Source: a virus. From it: a DNA stretch of 64,000 nt. The position numbers and the translations under genes were made by a program. The DNA is taken from positions 1 to 64,000 of IMG/VR virus record IMGVR_UViG_3300025585_000040. One strand, given 5' to 3'. Below the pieces are notes generated by a model that was given only the letters and a program-made list of their open reading frames with translations, did no database searches and was not told where the DNA came from. Position 1 is the stretch's first letter, and each line of letters starts with the position of its first letter. Shown in pieces: positions 57,281-63,791 of this stretch.

Positions 57281-58069
57281 TCAATAGTAGCCGCCCTGGA
57301 CGCCTACGTAAAAACCATTCGTCAATGACGTAGAACCTGAAACGGCAGCATATAACGCTTGGCCACGTTGCAGCATCAGACCGCGCATTTTAGGTGATGT
57401 GGTGCTGTTAGTGCTCGCAAAATTAGCACCAGCCTGCACGACGGGGTGATTGATCAGCGGAAGAACGTTATTGAGCGTCAGACTATAGAACTGATTCTCG
57501 TAAGTTGCTGGAACACTGGCAACAAACAGAGGAAAAAATTGATTAGTGTTTGTGATCGTGCCAGTGCTGATAAGATAGAAACACACATCGATCGGTAAAC
57601 GACAGCTTACGTTACCAGTGATCGGGCCAGACACGCTGGGAATCGTTCCCGTGAAAGTCGTTGGGGTGACTGCGGTAATAGTTACGGCCTGATCAATAGG
57701 AACTGAACCAGAGCTGTACGATGTGAAATCGAGATAAACTTTCTGCCCGACCTGAACGTTATGTCCCCCAGAAATCGTGACGACGACATCAGTGCCATTT
57801 GCGGAGTACGTGCCACTGGTAGCAGCCGCTGCGTCGATAAATTCCGTATTACGCTTCGAGTATTGCAACCAAATCTCATCGATGTAAGCACCGCTGATTG
57901 ACGTATCAGTCAATGCCGAATCAACATCAAAGACTTTAGTTGCGTTACCAACGGCAGTTGGTACCAGGCTGGTTGAGAACGCTTGGCCAGAAGCAACAGT
58001 CACCAGGGTGGATGACGTTGCCGGCCTGTCAACCATTGCCGGCTGCTTGTTACTTGAGGAGGAGGACAA
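57281..58069 (-). CDS. Virion protein with one Ig-like repeat (262 aa)
   Basis: ATG at 58069. Low-complexity Ser-rich N-terminus, then one 'ISGGHNVQVGQKVYLDFTSY' repeat related to those in the 766-aa protein, and a C-terminal 'MRGLMLQRGQALYAAVSGST'. Probably interacts with the larger protein. No family beyond the repeat. Confidence 0.68.
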   Translation of the reverse strand: MSSSSSNKQPAMVDRPATSSTLVTVASGQAFSTSLVPTAVGNATKVFDVDSALTDTSISGAYIDEIWLQYSKRNTEFIDAAAATSGTYSANGTDVVVTISGGHNVQVGQKVYLDFTSYSSGSVPIDQAVTITAVTPTTFTGTIPSVSGPITGNVSCRLPIDVCFYLISTGTITNTNQFFPLFVASVPATYENQFYSLTLNNVLPLINHPVVQAGANFASTNSTTSPKMRGLMLQRGQALYAAVSGSTSLTNGFYVGVQGGYY

Positions 58070-58094
58070 TTCTTTTACCTAGACGCAGTTGAAT

Positions 58095-58235
58095 TTATTG
58101 TAGCGCAGCTGCCTTTTTAGCTGCTTTTTGTTTTTTCTTATCTAACAACCAAAGCCGGAAATACTGTATCTCTGCAGGAGAATAGAGCTCAGGACGCTTT
58201 AGTGCTTCCTTTACCAGCTTTTTCTTCTTCGTCAT
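58095..58235 (-). CDS. Small conserved phage protein (46 aa)
   Basis: ATG at 58235, TAA at 58095-58097, overlapping the 70-aa gene by 47 nt in another frame. 'MTKKKKLVKEALKRPELYSP' + 'AEIQYFRLWLLDKKKQKAAK': a family I recall as very widespread in marine phages. Basic and helical; role unknown. Confidence 0.72.
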   Translation of the reverse strand: MTKKKKLVKEALKRPELYSPAEIQYFRLWLLDKKKQKAAKKAAALQ

Positions 58236-58401
58236 CGCGCTTCCCTCGCTTACTTTTCTCTAGTCTAACGCGGGCTTTCTTCACAGCAACACGACGACGC
58301 TCTTTGTCGCTACCTTCTTTTTCGTCGGAGTCATTTACTTCCTCGTTCTTCTTTTTGAAGTGAGCAAGTAGCTCGGGAGGCATAGCTTTTTTCTTGGTCA
58401 T
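58189..58401 (-). CDS. Basic Lys/Arg-rich phage protein (70 aa)
   Basis: ATG at 58401. 'MTKKKAMPPELLAHFKKKNE' then mostly charged sequence. Family known from cyanophages, unknown function. Shares its first residues MTKKK with the overlapping 46-aa gene, suggesting duplicated start regions. Confidence 0.68.
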   Translation of the reverse strand: MTKKKAMPPELLAHFKKKNEEVNDSDEKEGSDKERRRVAVKKARVRLEKSKRGKRDDEEEKAGKGSTKAS

Positions 58402-58402
58402 G

Positions 58403-58639
58403 TCAGGTTCCGCTGATATCTAAATTGCGGAGTTCGGCACCACCAATATAAGGAGGTGGTAGCGTAGGCGGTTGTCCAGTGCCTGATACTAAGTCTATCC
58501 CTAGTGCACTTCCAGCCTTACGGCGCGGTTCCCGACTCTGCGCAAATTTATCACTGCCAGAATAGCTCGGGCGATCCGCAGGCTCTTTGTCGTAATTCAG
58601 TCCATAGTAATAGCCAAGCTTCGTTGTCGGCTTAACCAC
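58403..58639 (-). CDS. Hypothetical virion-associated protein (78 aa)
   Basis: ATG at 58639. Gly/Pro/Tyr-rich (KLGYYYGLNYDKEPADRPSY, PPTLPPPYIGGAEL). One nt from the next gene, overlaps the preceding one by 8 nt. No family recognised. Confidence 0.6.
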   Translation of the reverse strand: MVKPTTKLGYYYGLNYDKEPADRPSYSGSDKFAQSREPRRKAGSALGIDLVSGTGQPPTLPPPYIGGAELRNLDISGT

Positions 58640-58850
58640 GTTGTTTCCTCCTGGAGGCTAAATCCACTGCTCGACGTGCCTTACGAGCACGCTCTGTATT
58701 AGGAACAAACTGTTTTCCTTTACGCGATTCCCGCTGTTTTTTCTCGTCTGTGCGTTCACGCTCCTCAGGGGATAACTGCGCCCAGGCCTCCCGTGGTAAA
58801 TACCGCTCAGTACTCTTCTTGCCTGGCTCAATAGCTTTATCGGCCATCAT
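58632..58850 (-). CDS. C-terminal-half-like DUF5872-type protein (72 aa)
   Basis: ATG at 58850 (58847 possible). 'STERYLPREAWAQLSPEERE' 'RTDEKKQRESRKGKQFVPNT' is, as I recall, the second half of the DUF5872-type phage protein whose first half is at 59651-59926. Here the halves are separate genes with two others between them. Confidence 0.65.
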   Translation of the reverse strand: MMADKAIEPGKKSTERYLPREAWAQLSPEERERTDEKKQRESRKGKQFVPNTERARKARRAVDLASRRKQRG

Positions 58851-59272
58851 TCCTCTTTGATCGGACCACCATAAAGCCAAGCATCACAGGTGCGGGCACT
58901 GGCACACTTAAATTTAAACAACTGACAATAACCGAGATCAGCACGCTCCAAAACATCCATCGGATTTGCGGCTTGCTTCTCGTTGATTCCTTCTAGGATG
59001 CACTCCAAGATTTTATTCGATTGATCAAAAGCGGCACAATTACCACACCGTGCTGTTTGTACAGTTTCTACATCTGAATTCCAAAGCTCTGCTTTTCTTT
59101 CCCAAAATCCTGGATCGGGATAATCAGGATTCAGTGGGCCGTACGCGAAATGATCAATGGTCCAGTTACGATTCTTGGCATTCTCTTCAACATCAAGCGT
59201 CGCTTTAGGGCAGGAGGGACCAACCGCTGTAACAGTCTTATTGAGAAGAATCGATGCCTTGGGATTTATCAC
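58847..59272 (-). CDS. Cys-rich phage protein, HiPIP-like pattern (141 aa)
   Basis: GTG at 59272. 'CGNCAAFDQSNKILECI' then 'LGYCQLFKFKCASARTCDAW' with 'LYGGP' carries six Cys in the spacing of a phage family likened to high-potential iron-sulphur proteins. A 4Fe-4S or zinc site is likely. Overlaps both neighbours by 1-4 nt. Confidence 0.7.
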   Translation of the reverse strand: MINPKASILLNKTVTAVGPSCPKATLDVEENAKNRNWTIDHFAYGPLNPDYPDPGFWERKAELWNSDVETVQTARCGNCAAFDQSNKILECILEGINEKQAANPMDVLERADLGYCQLFKFKCASARTCDAWLYGGPIKEE

Positions 59273-59619
59273 TATGCAGCCGCAACATGAAAGGTAACCG
59301 TAGCAGCAGTGCCACCAGCTTCAGAGACAAATACTGGGCGAATGAATTTTACAGGGCGTCCGGAAACACTGAGGCTATAGGTACCATTGGCGGTGTATTG
59401 CGTACTGGCAATAATAGGCGCGAAGTTAGTACCATCAATGCTGCCCTCAAGAGAGACGTTAACACTCGTGTTAATCGAAGCAACGATAGTAATGAGGGTG
59501 TAGTTAGAAGTAGAAAAAAGATTATTCTCTGCAACTTGAATTGTGTTTCCGTTGCCGGGAGCGGTCAGCGCTGTCCCAACGTTAAAAATTGTATCTGAAA
59601 AAGTAGTGTTAACGGACAT
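59272..59619 (-). CDS. Small virion protein (115 aa), paralog B
   Basis: ATG at 59619. Shares 'NYTLITIVASINTSVNVSLE' 'GSIDGTNFAPII' and a C-terminal 'VTFHVAAA' with the protein at 42767-43111. Beta-sandwich decoration-type protein. Immediately downstream of the bypass-candidate gene. Confidence 0.68.
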   Translation of the reverse strand: MSVNTTFSDTIFNVGTALTAPGNGNTIQVAENNLFSTSNYTLITIVASINTSVNVSLEGSIDGTNFAPIIASTQYTANGTYSLSVSGRPVKFIRPVFVSEAGGTAATVTFHVAAA

Positions 59620-59650
59620 TTTGTTTTGTGCTCTGTAGTAAATTCTAGTC

Positions 59651-59926
59651 CTACTTGTTCTTCTTCTCGTATTCTTCTTTGGTCATCCACTCTTGTTCAC
59701 CCCAGCGCTTCAGTGACTCCTGACCTTCGGTTTCTTCACCCCTGTAACCACCACCTCGTTTTTTGTACGCCTGGGCGAGTAGTTGTGCTTTCCTAGCCGA
59801 ATAAATTAGTTAGCCTTACGGCTACGACCACTCTCCACTCTTGCCACCTTTGGACCCACGCATGATCTGCTGTTTCAGTCGTTCACGAAGATCAGGTTTG
59901 GTATAGCGCCCTTTGTTTTCAGCCAT
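59651..59926 (-). CDS. Candidate ribosomal-bypass gene, DUF5872-type N-terminal half (82 aa if bypassed)
   Basis: ATG at 59926 opens 34 codons ending in Ser TCG (59825-59827), directly followed by TAG. After 24 nt with three in-frame stops (TAG, TAA, TAA) comes a second TCG (59798-59800), and the same frame continues for 48 codons to TAG at 59651. The two parts join seamlessly as '...KSGEWS' + 'ARKAQLLAQAYKKRGGGYRG', matching a family in which WSARKAQ is continuous. Ribosome hopping from TCG to TCG would give one 82-aa protein. Alternatives: two separate peptides, or a broken gene. Confidence 0.75.
59798..59827 (-). other. Stop-bearing insert with matched TCG borders (bypass-like)
   Basis: Reading the minus strand: take-off TCG, then a 24-nt gap, then landing TCG. 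The gap begins with the hairpin TAGCC-GTAA-GGCTA (5 bp, GNRA tetraloop) that contains the stop codon, and AAGG at its 3' arm could act as a Shine-Dalgarno-like anchor about a dozen nt before landing. Equal codons, a stop at take-off and a take-off hairpin are the known features of T4 gene 60. Confidence 0.65.
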
Positions 59927-60524
59927 AACTACCTCTGGTTTTCAGATAATTTAAAGAGTTTTCCAATGTAATTATGCTATCACCCAATAATCCAATTCCC
60001 CGGTTACAGTTTCTGCATAAGAGTCCGCGCACATCTCCAGTTTCATGGTTGTGGTCGACGACTAAACCTTGAGTTGGCTTTGGTGGCGTACAGCAAATTG
60101 CACAGGCACCGTTTTGGGCCTCGAGCATAACCTCATACTGATCTTTAGTTATTCCATGTCGGTGATATTTTTTATAGTCCTCGTGACACTTTCTGTCTGA
60201 TTCAAGTTTTTTGTCCTTGTATTCCGGGTGTAAATCAACCCATTTACCCCATGCGCGGGAAGAGCATTCTTTGCATTTAGACCTTAAGTACCTCTTCCCG
60301 TCTTGAACGCGATAAGAGAACTGATCCCACTGAAGAATTCTTTTGCACGCACTACATTCCTTTTTCCCTGAGGTACCGTACAGTTCTACCAGACGGACGT
60401 GAACACTGGATTTACAGTTTCTGCAAACGGTATCGCGTCTTACAGCACCGGTCTTAGTTTTACCTTTTGAATGAAAAAGGTCGTAAGGCAGCGCTTTCTT
60501 ACATTCTTTACAGGTCTTAAGCAT
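59919..60524 (-). CDS. Endonuclease VII-family nuclease with zinc ribbons (201 aa)
   Basis: ATG at 60524. N-terminal Cys pairs (CKECKKAL...CRNCK, CSACKRIL...CKECS) give two zinc ribbons. The C-terminal 90 residues follow T4 gp49-type endonuclease VII: 'HGITKDQYEVMLEAQNGACA' + 'ICCTPPKPTQGLVVDHNHET' + 'GDVRGLLCRNCNRGIGLLGD'. In T4 it resolves Holliday junctions, but in many phages such proteins behave as free-standing homing nucleases. Its stop overlaps the start of the bypass-candidate gene by 8 nt. Confidence 0.88.
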   Translation of the reverse strand: MLKTCKECKKALPYDLFHSKGKTKTGAVRRDTVCRNCKSSVHVRLVELYGTSGKKECSACKRILQWDQFSYRVQDGKRYLRSKCKECSSRAWGKWVDLHPEYKDKKLESDRKCHEDYKKYHRHGITKDQYEVMLEAQNGACAICCTPPKPTQGLVVDHNHETGDVRGLLCRNCNRGIGLLGDSIITLENSLNYLKTRGSYG

Positions 60525-60561
60525 GCGCCTTTCGGATTTTTAAAATCCTAGCACAAAAAGC

Positions 60562-61212
60562 TCAAGTCATTAATTGTTGATTTTGGCCAAATGCCGAAGT
60601 TAGAAGTGCAGCAGGATCAATCATTGATTTAATCTGCGGCTGCTGAGAGATTAAAGAATTTTGAATATAAGACGAAAGGAAATCAGCCCCTGGCTCCTCT
60701 TCTTTCTTTTTACGTCCACCCATAACGTAAATATAAGTATCTCCGCCTTGAGTAGATGCTTGCGGAGGAGATTGAGCTACGGATTCTGCTGGCTTACCTC
60801 CTTTCGTATGGAGAAGACGAATCTCGTAAGGCTTACCCTCAATATCCGTAGTTTTAATCGTACCGTAGCCTTTCCCAGGGGTGAATGTGCCTGGACCTTC
60901 CCAAGTCAGTGGAGTCTTAGCGGCGATTGCATAATCTTGCCCCATGTGTTGAGTCGAGGCTCCAGCTGTTGGGGCTGTACGTTTGCCGAAGGGAGAAGTA
61001 ATTGTGAAGCTTGGCTTCCATTCCTCTCCCTGTTGCTGCCAAAGTGCCTTCTGCTCTTTACCTACCTTCAATCGGGTTAGAAGTGAGCGTATAGTACCTG
61101 GATCAATATACTTACCGTCCTTTAGTACACGGACATCCAGGTGCGGTCCTGTGGTGGGGAAAATATCCTCACCAGGGGCAGCAACGTAACCTACGTCCAG
61201 CCGTGAAGTCAC
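60562..61212 (-). CDS. Virion protein with M23-like peptidase fold (216 aa)
   Basis: ATG at 61212. 'ITSPFGKRTAPTAGASTQHM' + 'GQDYAIAAKTPL' gives the M23 HxxxD pair (H and D in QHMGQDY), with a later His in 'IRLLHTKGG'. A tail-lysis peptidase role is plausible. The N-terminal 70 and C-terminal 60 residues are unique; overall motif completeness is moderate, so it may be a degenerate M23. Overlaps the muramidase gene start. Confidence 0.68.
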   Translation of the reverse strand: MTSRLDVGYVAAPGEDIFPTTGPHLDVRVLKDGKYIDPGTIRSLLTRLKVGKEQKALWQQQGEEWKPSFTITSPFGKRTAPTAGASTQHMGQDYAIAAKTPLTWEGPGTFTPGKGYGTIKTTDIEGKPYEIRLLHTKGGKPAESVAQSPPQASTQGGDTYIYVMGGRKKKEEEPGADFLSSYIQNSLISQQPQIKSMIDPAALLTSAFGQNQQLMT

Positions 61213-61835
61213 TACTGTTCTCCTCCAAGGTAGTTAGGAGTTTGGAACATTGCCTGTGTCAAAACAGACACAGGATCGAAGCCAGTGTCAATCTTCTTCG
61301 GTGCACGTTCCACTAAAGAAGCTAAATTCTGTAAGCCATCGAATCCTGGCTTGAACTTATCTGTATAACCGCGTAAAAAATCAAGTCCTGGATCTTCACC
61401 ATAAATGATGTACGTATTTCCTTTCGGACCTGCTGCAACTCGTTCAGGCTTTTGCGTCGGTTGCTGCTGTCCTAGTTGTTGAACCGCTTGTTGAGCTTGA
61501 GGAAGAAACTCTTTGTATTTGCCGCTTTTATAGACAGACCAAGCGCCGAGACCTTGGCTACCTAATATGCCCTTAGCGGCACGTACGTTTGTCGCAGGAT
61601 CAAAAAGCTCTTGTTCGCTTTTTAAACCAAATTGCTTCATCCGCGCTGGACCAAGCCCACCGTACATGTTCACTTGGAATAAACCGTACGATTTATCTAA
61701 GCCACGGGGATTAAAAGCTTGTGGACGGCCACCTGATTCCGCCAAAGCAATGGCAGTCATCGTAGGGATCTTTTCTTTATCAAATCCCTGTTGCTGAAGC
61801 AGAGATGCGATTTCTTGAGCTTTGAGTTGTGCCAC
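61212..61835 (-). CDS. Lytic transglycosylase (SLT) of the virion (207 aa)
   Basis: GTG at 61835 (VAQLKAQEIASLL...) is preferred because the longer frame to 61994 lies in the neighbour's coding sequence. Catalytic Glu in 'MTAIALAESGGRPQ', 'KSYGLFQVNMYGG', 'NVRAAKGILGSQGLGAWSVY' mark the lysozyme-like SLT fold. It cuts the glycan during DNA entry, working with the M23-like partner. The unused upstream extension happens to look like a lipoprotein signal. Confidence 0.85.
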   Translation of the reverse strand: MAQLKAQEIASLLQQQGFDKEKIPTMTAIALAESGGRPQAFNPRGLDKSYGLFQVNMYGGLGPARMKQFGLKSEQELFDPATNVRAAKGILGSQGLGAWSVYKSGKYKEFLPQAQQAVQQLGQQQPTQKPERVAAGPKGNTYIIYGEDPGLDFLRGYTDKFKPGFDGLQNLASLVERAPKKIDTGFDPVSVLTQAMFQTPNYLGGEQ

Positions 61836-61857
61836 GTTCTTATACCTCGTTACTGCA

Positions 61858-62337
61858 TCAGCGGAAGTTGGTTGCAAACATGAGCCGAGTACCGACAGCA
61901 ACATCGGCAGGACCAGGAAGCGCTTGAATGAATTCAGAACCTTCCCGGTTGAATCGATACCGAGCTTGCTCGGGATTTCGATAATTGGGGACATAAAGAT
62001 GTAGGGCTAATCGATCCGTCTCGTATATGTAAATTGCCGTCCATGTTTTCAGCGTGTCCCTAAAATCTGAAGTTGCAATCGTACGGTCAACGTCACCGGC
62101 AATACTCTCAATACGACTACGAGGAACAGTATTATTATTCACGCTGCCAGTCATATCGGTGCGTTTTTCAGCTTCGTCGCACCGATTGATCTGTTCGACA
62201 ATTTTCGAATACCAGAACGAATCTTGGATGTTGTTGACAGCTTCCTCAAGACGCGCCAGGTCACCTGCCGGAATAGACGTGGTGTTATAGCCTAGGTGCC
62301 AGCGAACCTTGGATTTGAGGAAATTATCGAGTTGCAT
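61858..62337 (-). CDS. Probable neck/adaptor protein (159 aa)
   Basis: ATG at 62337. 'LKSKVRWHLGYNTTSIPAGD' at the N-terminus and 'IQALPGPADVAVGTRLMFAT' at the C-terminus match a protein I recall between capsid and tail genes of cyanophages; it is likely a head-tail adaptor. The location next to the HhH protein supports it. Confidence 0.72.
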   Translation of the reverse strand: MQLDNFLKSKVRWHLGYNTTSIPAGDLARLEEAVNNIQDSFWYSKIVEQINRCDEAEKRTDMTGSVNNNTVPRSRIESIAGDVDRTIATSDFRDTLKTWTAIYIYETDRLALHLYVPNYRNPEQARYRFNREGSEFIQALPGPADVAVGTRLMFATNFR

Positions 62338-62408
62338 TACTCAGAAGAATGCGTTACGGGTACATGAGGCCTAGATGTACCCAGTAACACACTAGCACGC
62401 GCAAATTA

Positions 62409-62849
62409 TCACTCGACACGTACTAAGTTGTCCTTAAAAATCTCGTCCCAATCAACACGCTTAATAGACTTCAATTGCTCAAGGCGTTGAAACTTCTCCG
62501 TAGGCAAAGAAAGCTGCAGATCCTTGATGTCACGTGCAGTTTTCAGGCCGACTCCAGGGAGGGCATCGGCAATCTGACGTGCGCTGGCAGTATTGATGTT
62601 AAGCCGGGTATCAAGGGGAAAGGTCTCCTTCTTTGTTGGCTTAGCGGGATTAACACCTTCCGCCTGCAGTTGAGCCGTCAACCGTTCCTCAGTTTTAATC
62701 TGCTCGGTAGTTGCCTCAAGATGCGGAATTAAATCCGCTTCCTCGACGTAAAGGACTTCATCTTGAGAGTCAAGGCACATGACGATTCCGTCACCATGCT
62801 TTGACACCATCTCCACTAGACCACCAGTGACACGGTATTGGTACAGCAT
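62409..62849 (-). CDS. Helix-hairpin-helix protein (146 aa)
   Basis: ATG at 62849. N-terminal KOW/SH3-like start (VTGGLVEMVSKHGDGIVMCL), a charged helix, then a ComEA-type HhH (LNINTASARQIADALPGVGL + KTARDIKDLQ) that binds DNA non-specifically. In the head-to-tail gene order this suggests a connector protein touching packaged DNA. Confidence 0.75.
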   Translation of the reverse strand: MLYQYRVTGGLVEMVSKHGDGIVMCLDSQDEVLYVEEADLIPHLEATTEQIKTEERLTAQLQAEGVNPAKPTKKETFPLDTRLNINTASARQIADALPGVGLKTARDIKDLQLSLPTEKFQRLEQLKSIKRVDWDEIFKDNLVRVE

Positions 62850-62909
62850 CTGTGTAATTATTGTCTCTGCTTAGCCTAACAAACTACACCCACAACTTCA
62901 AGAAGGCAT

Positions 62910-62937
62910 AAAAAAACGGGCTCCGAAGAGCCCGTCC
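62910..62937 (-). terminator. Intrinsic terminator of the capsid unit
   Basis: Minus strand: CGGGCTC-TTCG-GAGCCCG followed by seven T. It follows the gene ending at 62954 and would reduce read-through into the neck genes. Confidence 0.88.
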
Positions 62938-62953
62938 TTTATTTGTAGCGTTA

Positions 62954-63772
62954 TCAGCTATCAGTACCACCAACCTGAGAAGCGAAATCAATGAACTCAT
63001 TGATGTCTTCCCAGACCACGGCGGCTGCGGGGCGCAGGTAGTTCACGCGGCAGATGATGTAGCCGGCCTTACCAGCATCCTTATCAGCCTGGCTGATGAA
63101 CACACCGTCGCCATCCACGGTGGTGGAGGTGACGCCATTCACGTTGAACACCTTGAAGGTGGTGTCAGCAGTGACCTTGTAGAACATGGAGTTCGCTGCA
63201 TCCTGGTCGTCGATACCAGCAGTGGTAACGGCGGTCCAGAAGGGCAGGTCAGCCACGGTGGTGTCGCTCAAGCCCTGAGCAAACAGCGAGCTGGTTGCAG
63301 AGATGATCGAGCTGGCAGCAGCCAGACCATTGGCTTGAGTTGCAGGCACACCGAATGGAGCACCAGCGTTGTTAGGACCGAGCAGCAGACCCTCAGTGCT
63401 GGTGCCACCGATATCGGCGGTCACAGGCGAAGCAGGGAAGCCAGCGAGGCCACCAGCAGGGATATCCTGGGCCACAGCGATAGAAGCGCCGTAGACGTAT
63501 GCAGGACGAGCCGAGCTGGCTTGCACCACGAGGGAAGTGCGGTTATCGCGCACACGATCATCGGTACGACGATCGGGAGAGGGCACGATGATGTCGAAGC
63601 TCTTGTAAGAGGCTTTGTCGGCAGAAAGGTTATCAATCTTGACGTAGCCAATCAGCTCGAAAGCTTCCACGCCAGGCCAGCCGTACACACCTTCGGTGTT
63701 GTAGGAGGAAAGGCGGTTGATCTGATTACCGGGCTGGAGAATAGCACCGGCTTCTTCTTTGTAAGCAGCCAT
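62954..63772 (-). CDS. Virion head protein (272 aa)
   Basis: ATG at 63772 with a perfect AGGAGGT ribosome site (63782-63788), the strongest in the window, and codon choice biased toward C/G-ending codons: a highly made protein. 'GYVKIDNLSADKASYKSFDI' and Ala/Gly/Thr-rich beta sequence suit a capsid decoration or second capsid protein. Directly downstream of the capsid gene; terminator follows. Confidence 0.75.
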   Translation of the reverse strand: MAAYKEEAGAILQPGNQINRLSSYNTEGVYGWPGVEAFELIGYVKIDNLSADKASYKSFDIIVPSPDRRTDDRVRDNRTSLVVQASSARPAYVYGASIAVAQDIPAGGLAGFPASPVTADIGGTSTEGLLLGPNNAGAPFGVPATQANGLAAASSIISATSSLFAQGLSDTTVADLPFWTAVTTAGIDDQDAANSMFYKVTADTTFKVFNVNGVTSTTVDGDGVFISQADKDAGKAGYIICRVNYLRPAAAVVWEDINEFIDFASQVGGTDS

Positions 63773-63791
63773 TAGTTAGTTACCTCCTTTA

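Noticed and set aside
61836-61994. Start of the muramidase at 61994
   Set aside because: Would overlap the neck protein by 137 nt out of frame; the neck protein's conserved-looking C-terminus argues for a start at GTG 61835. Kept only as a finding.
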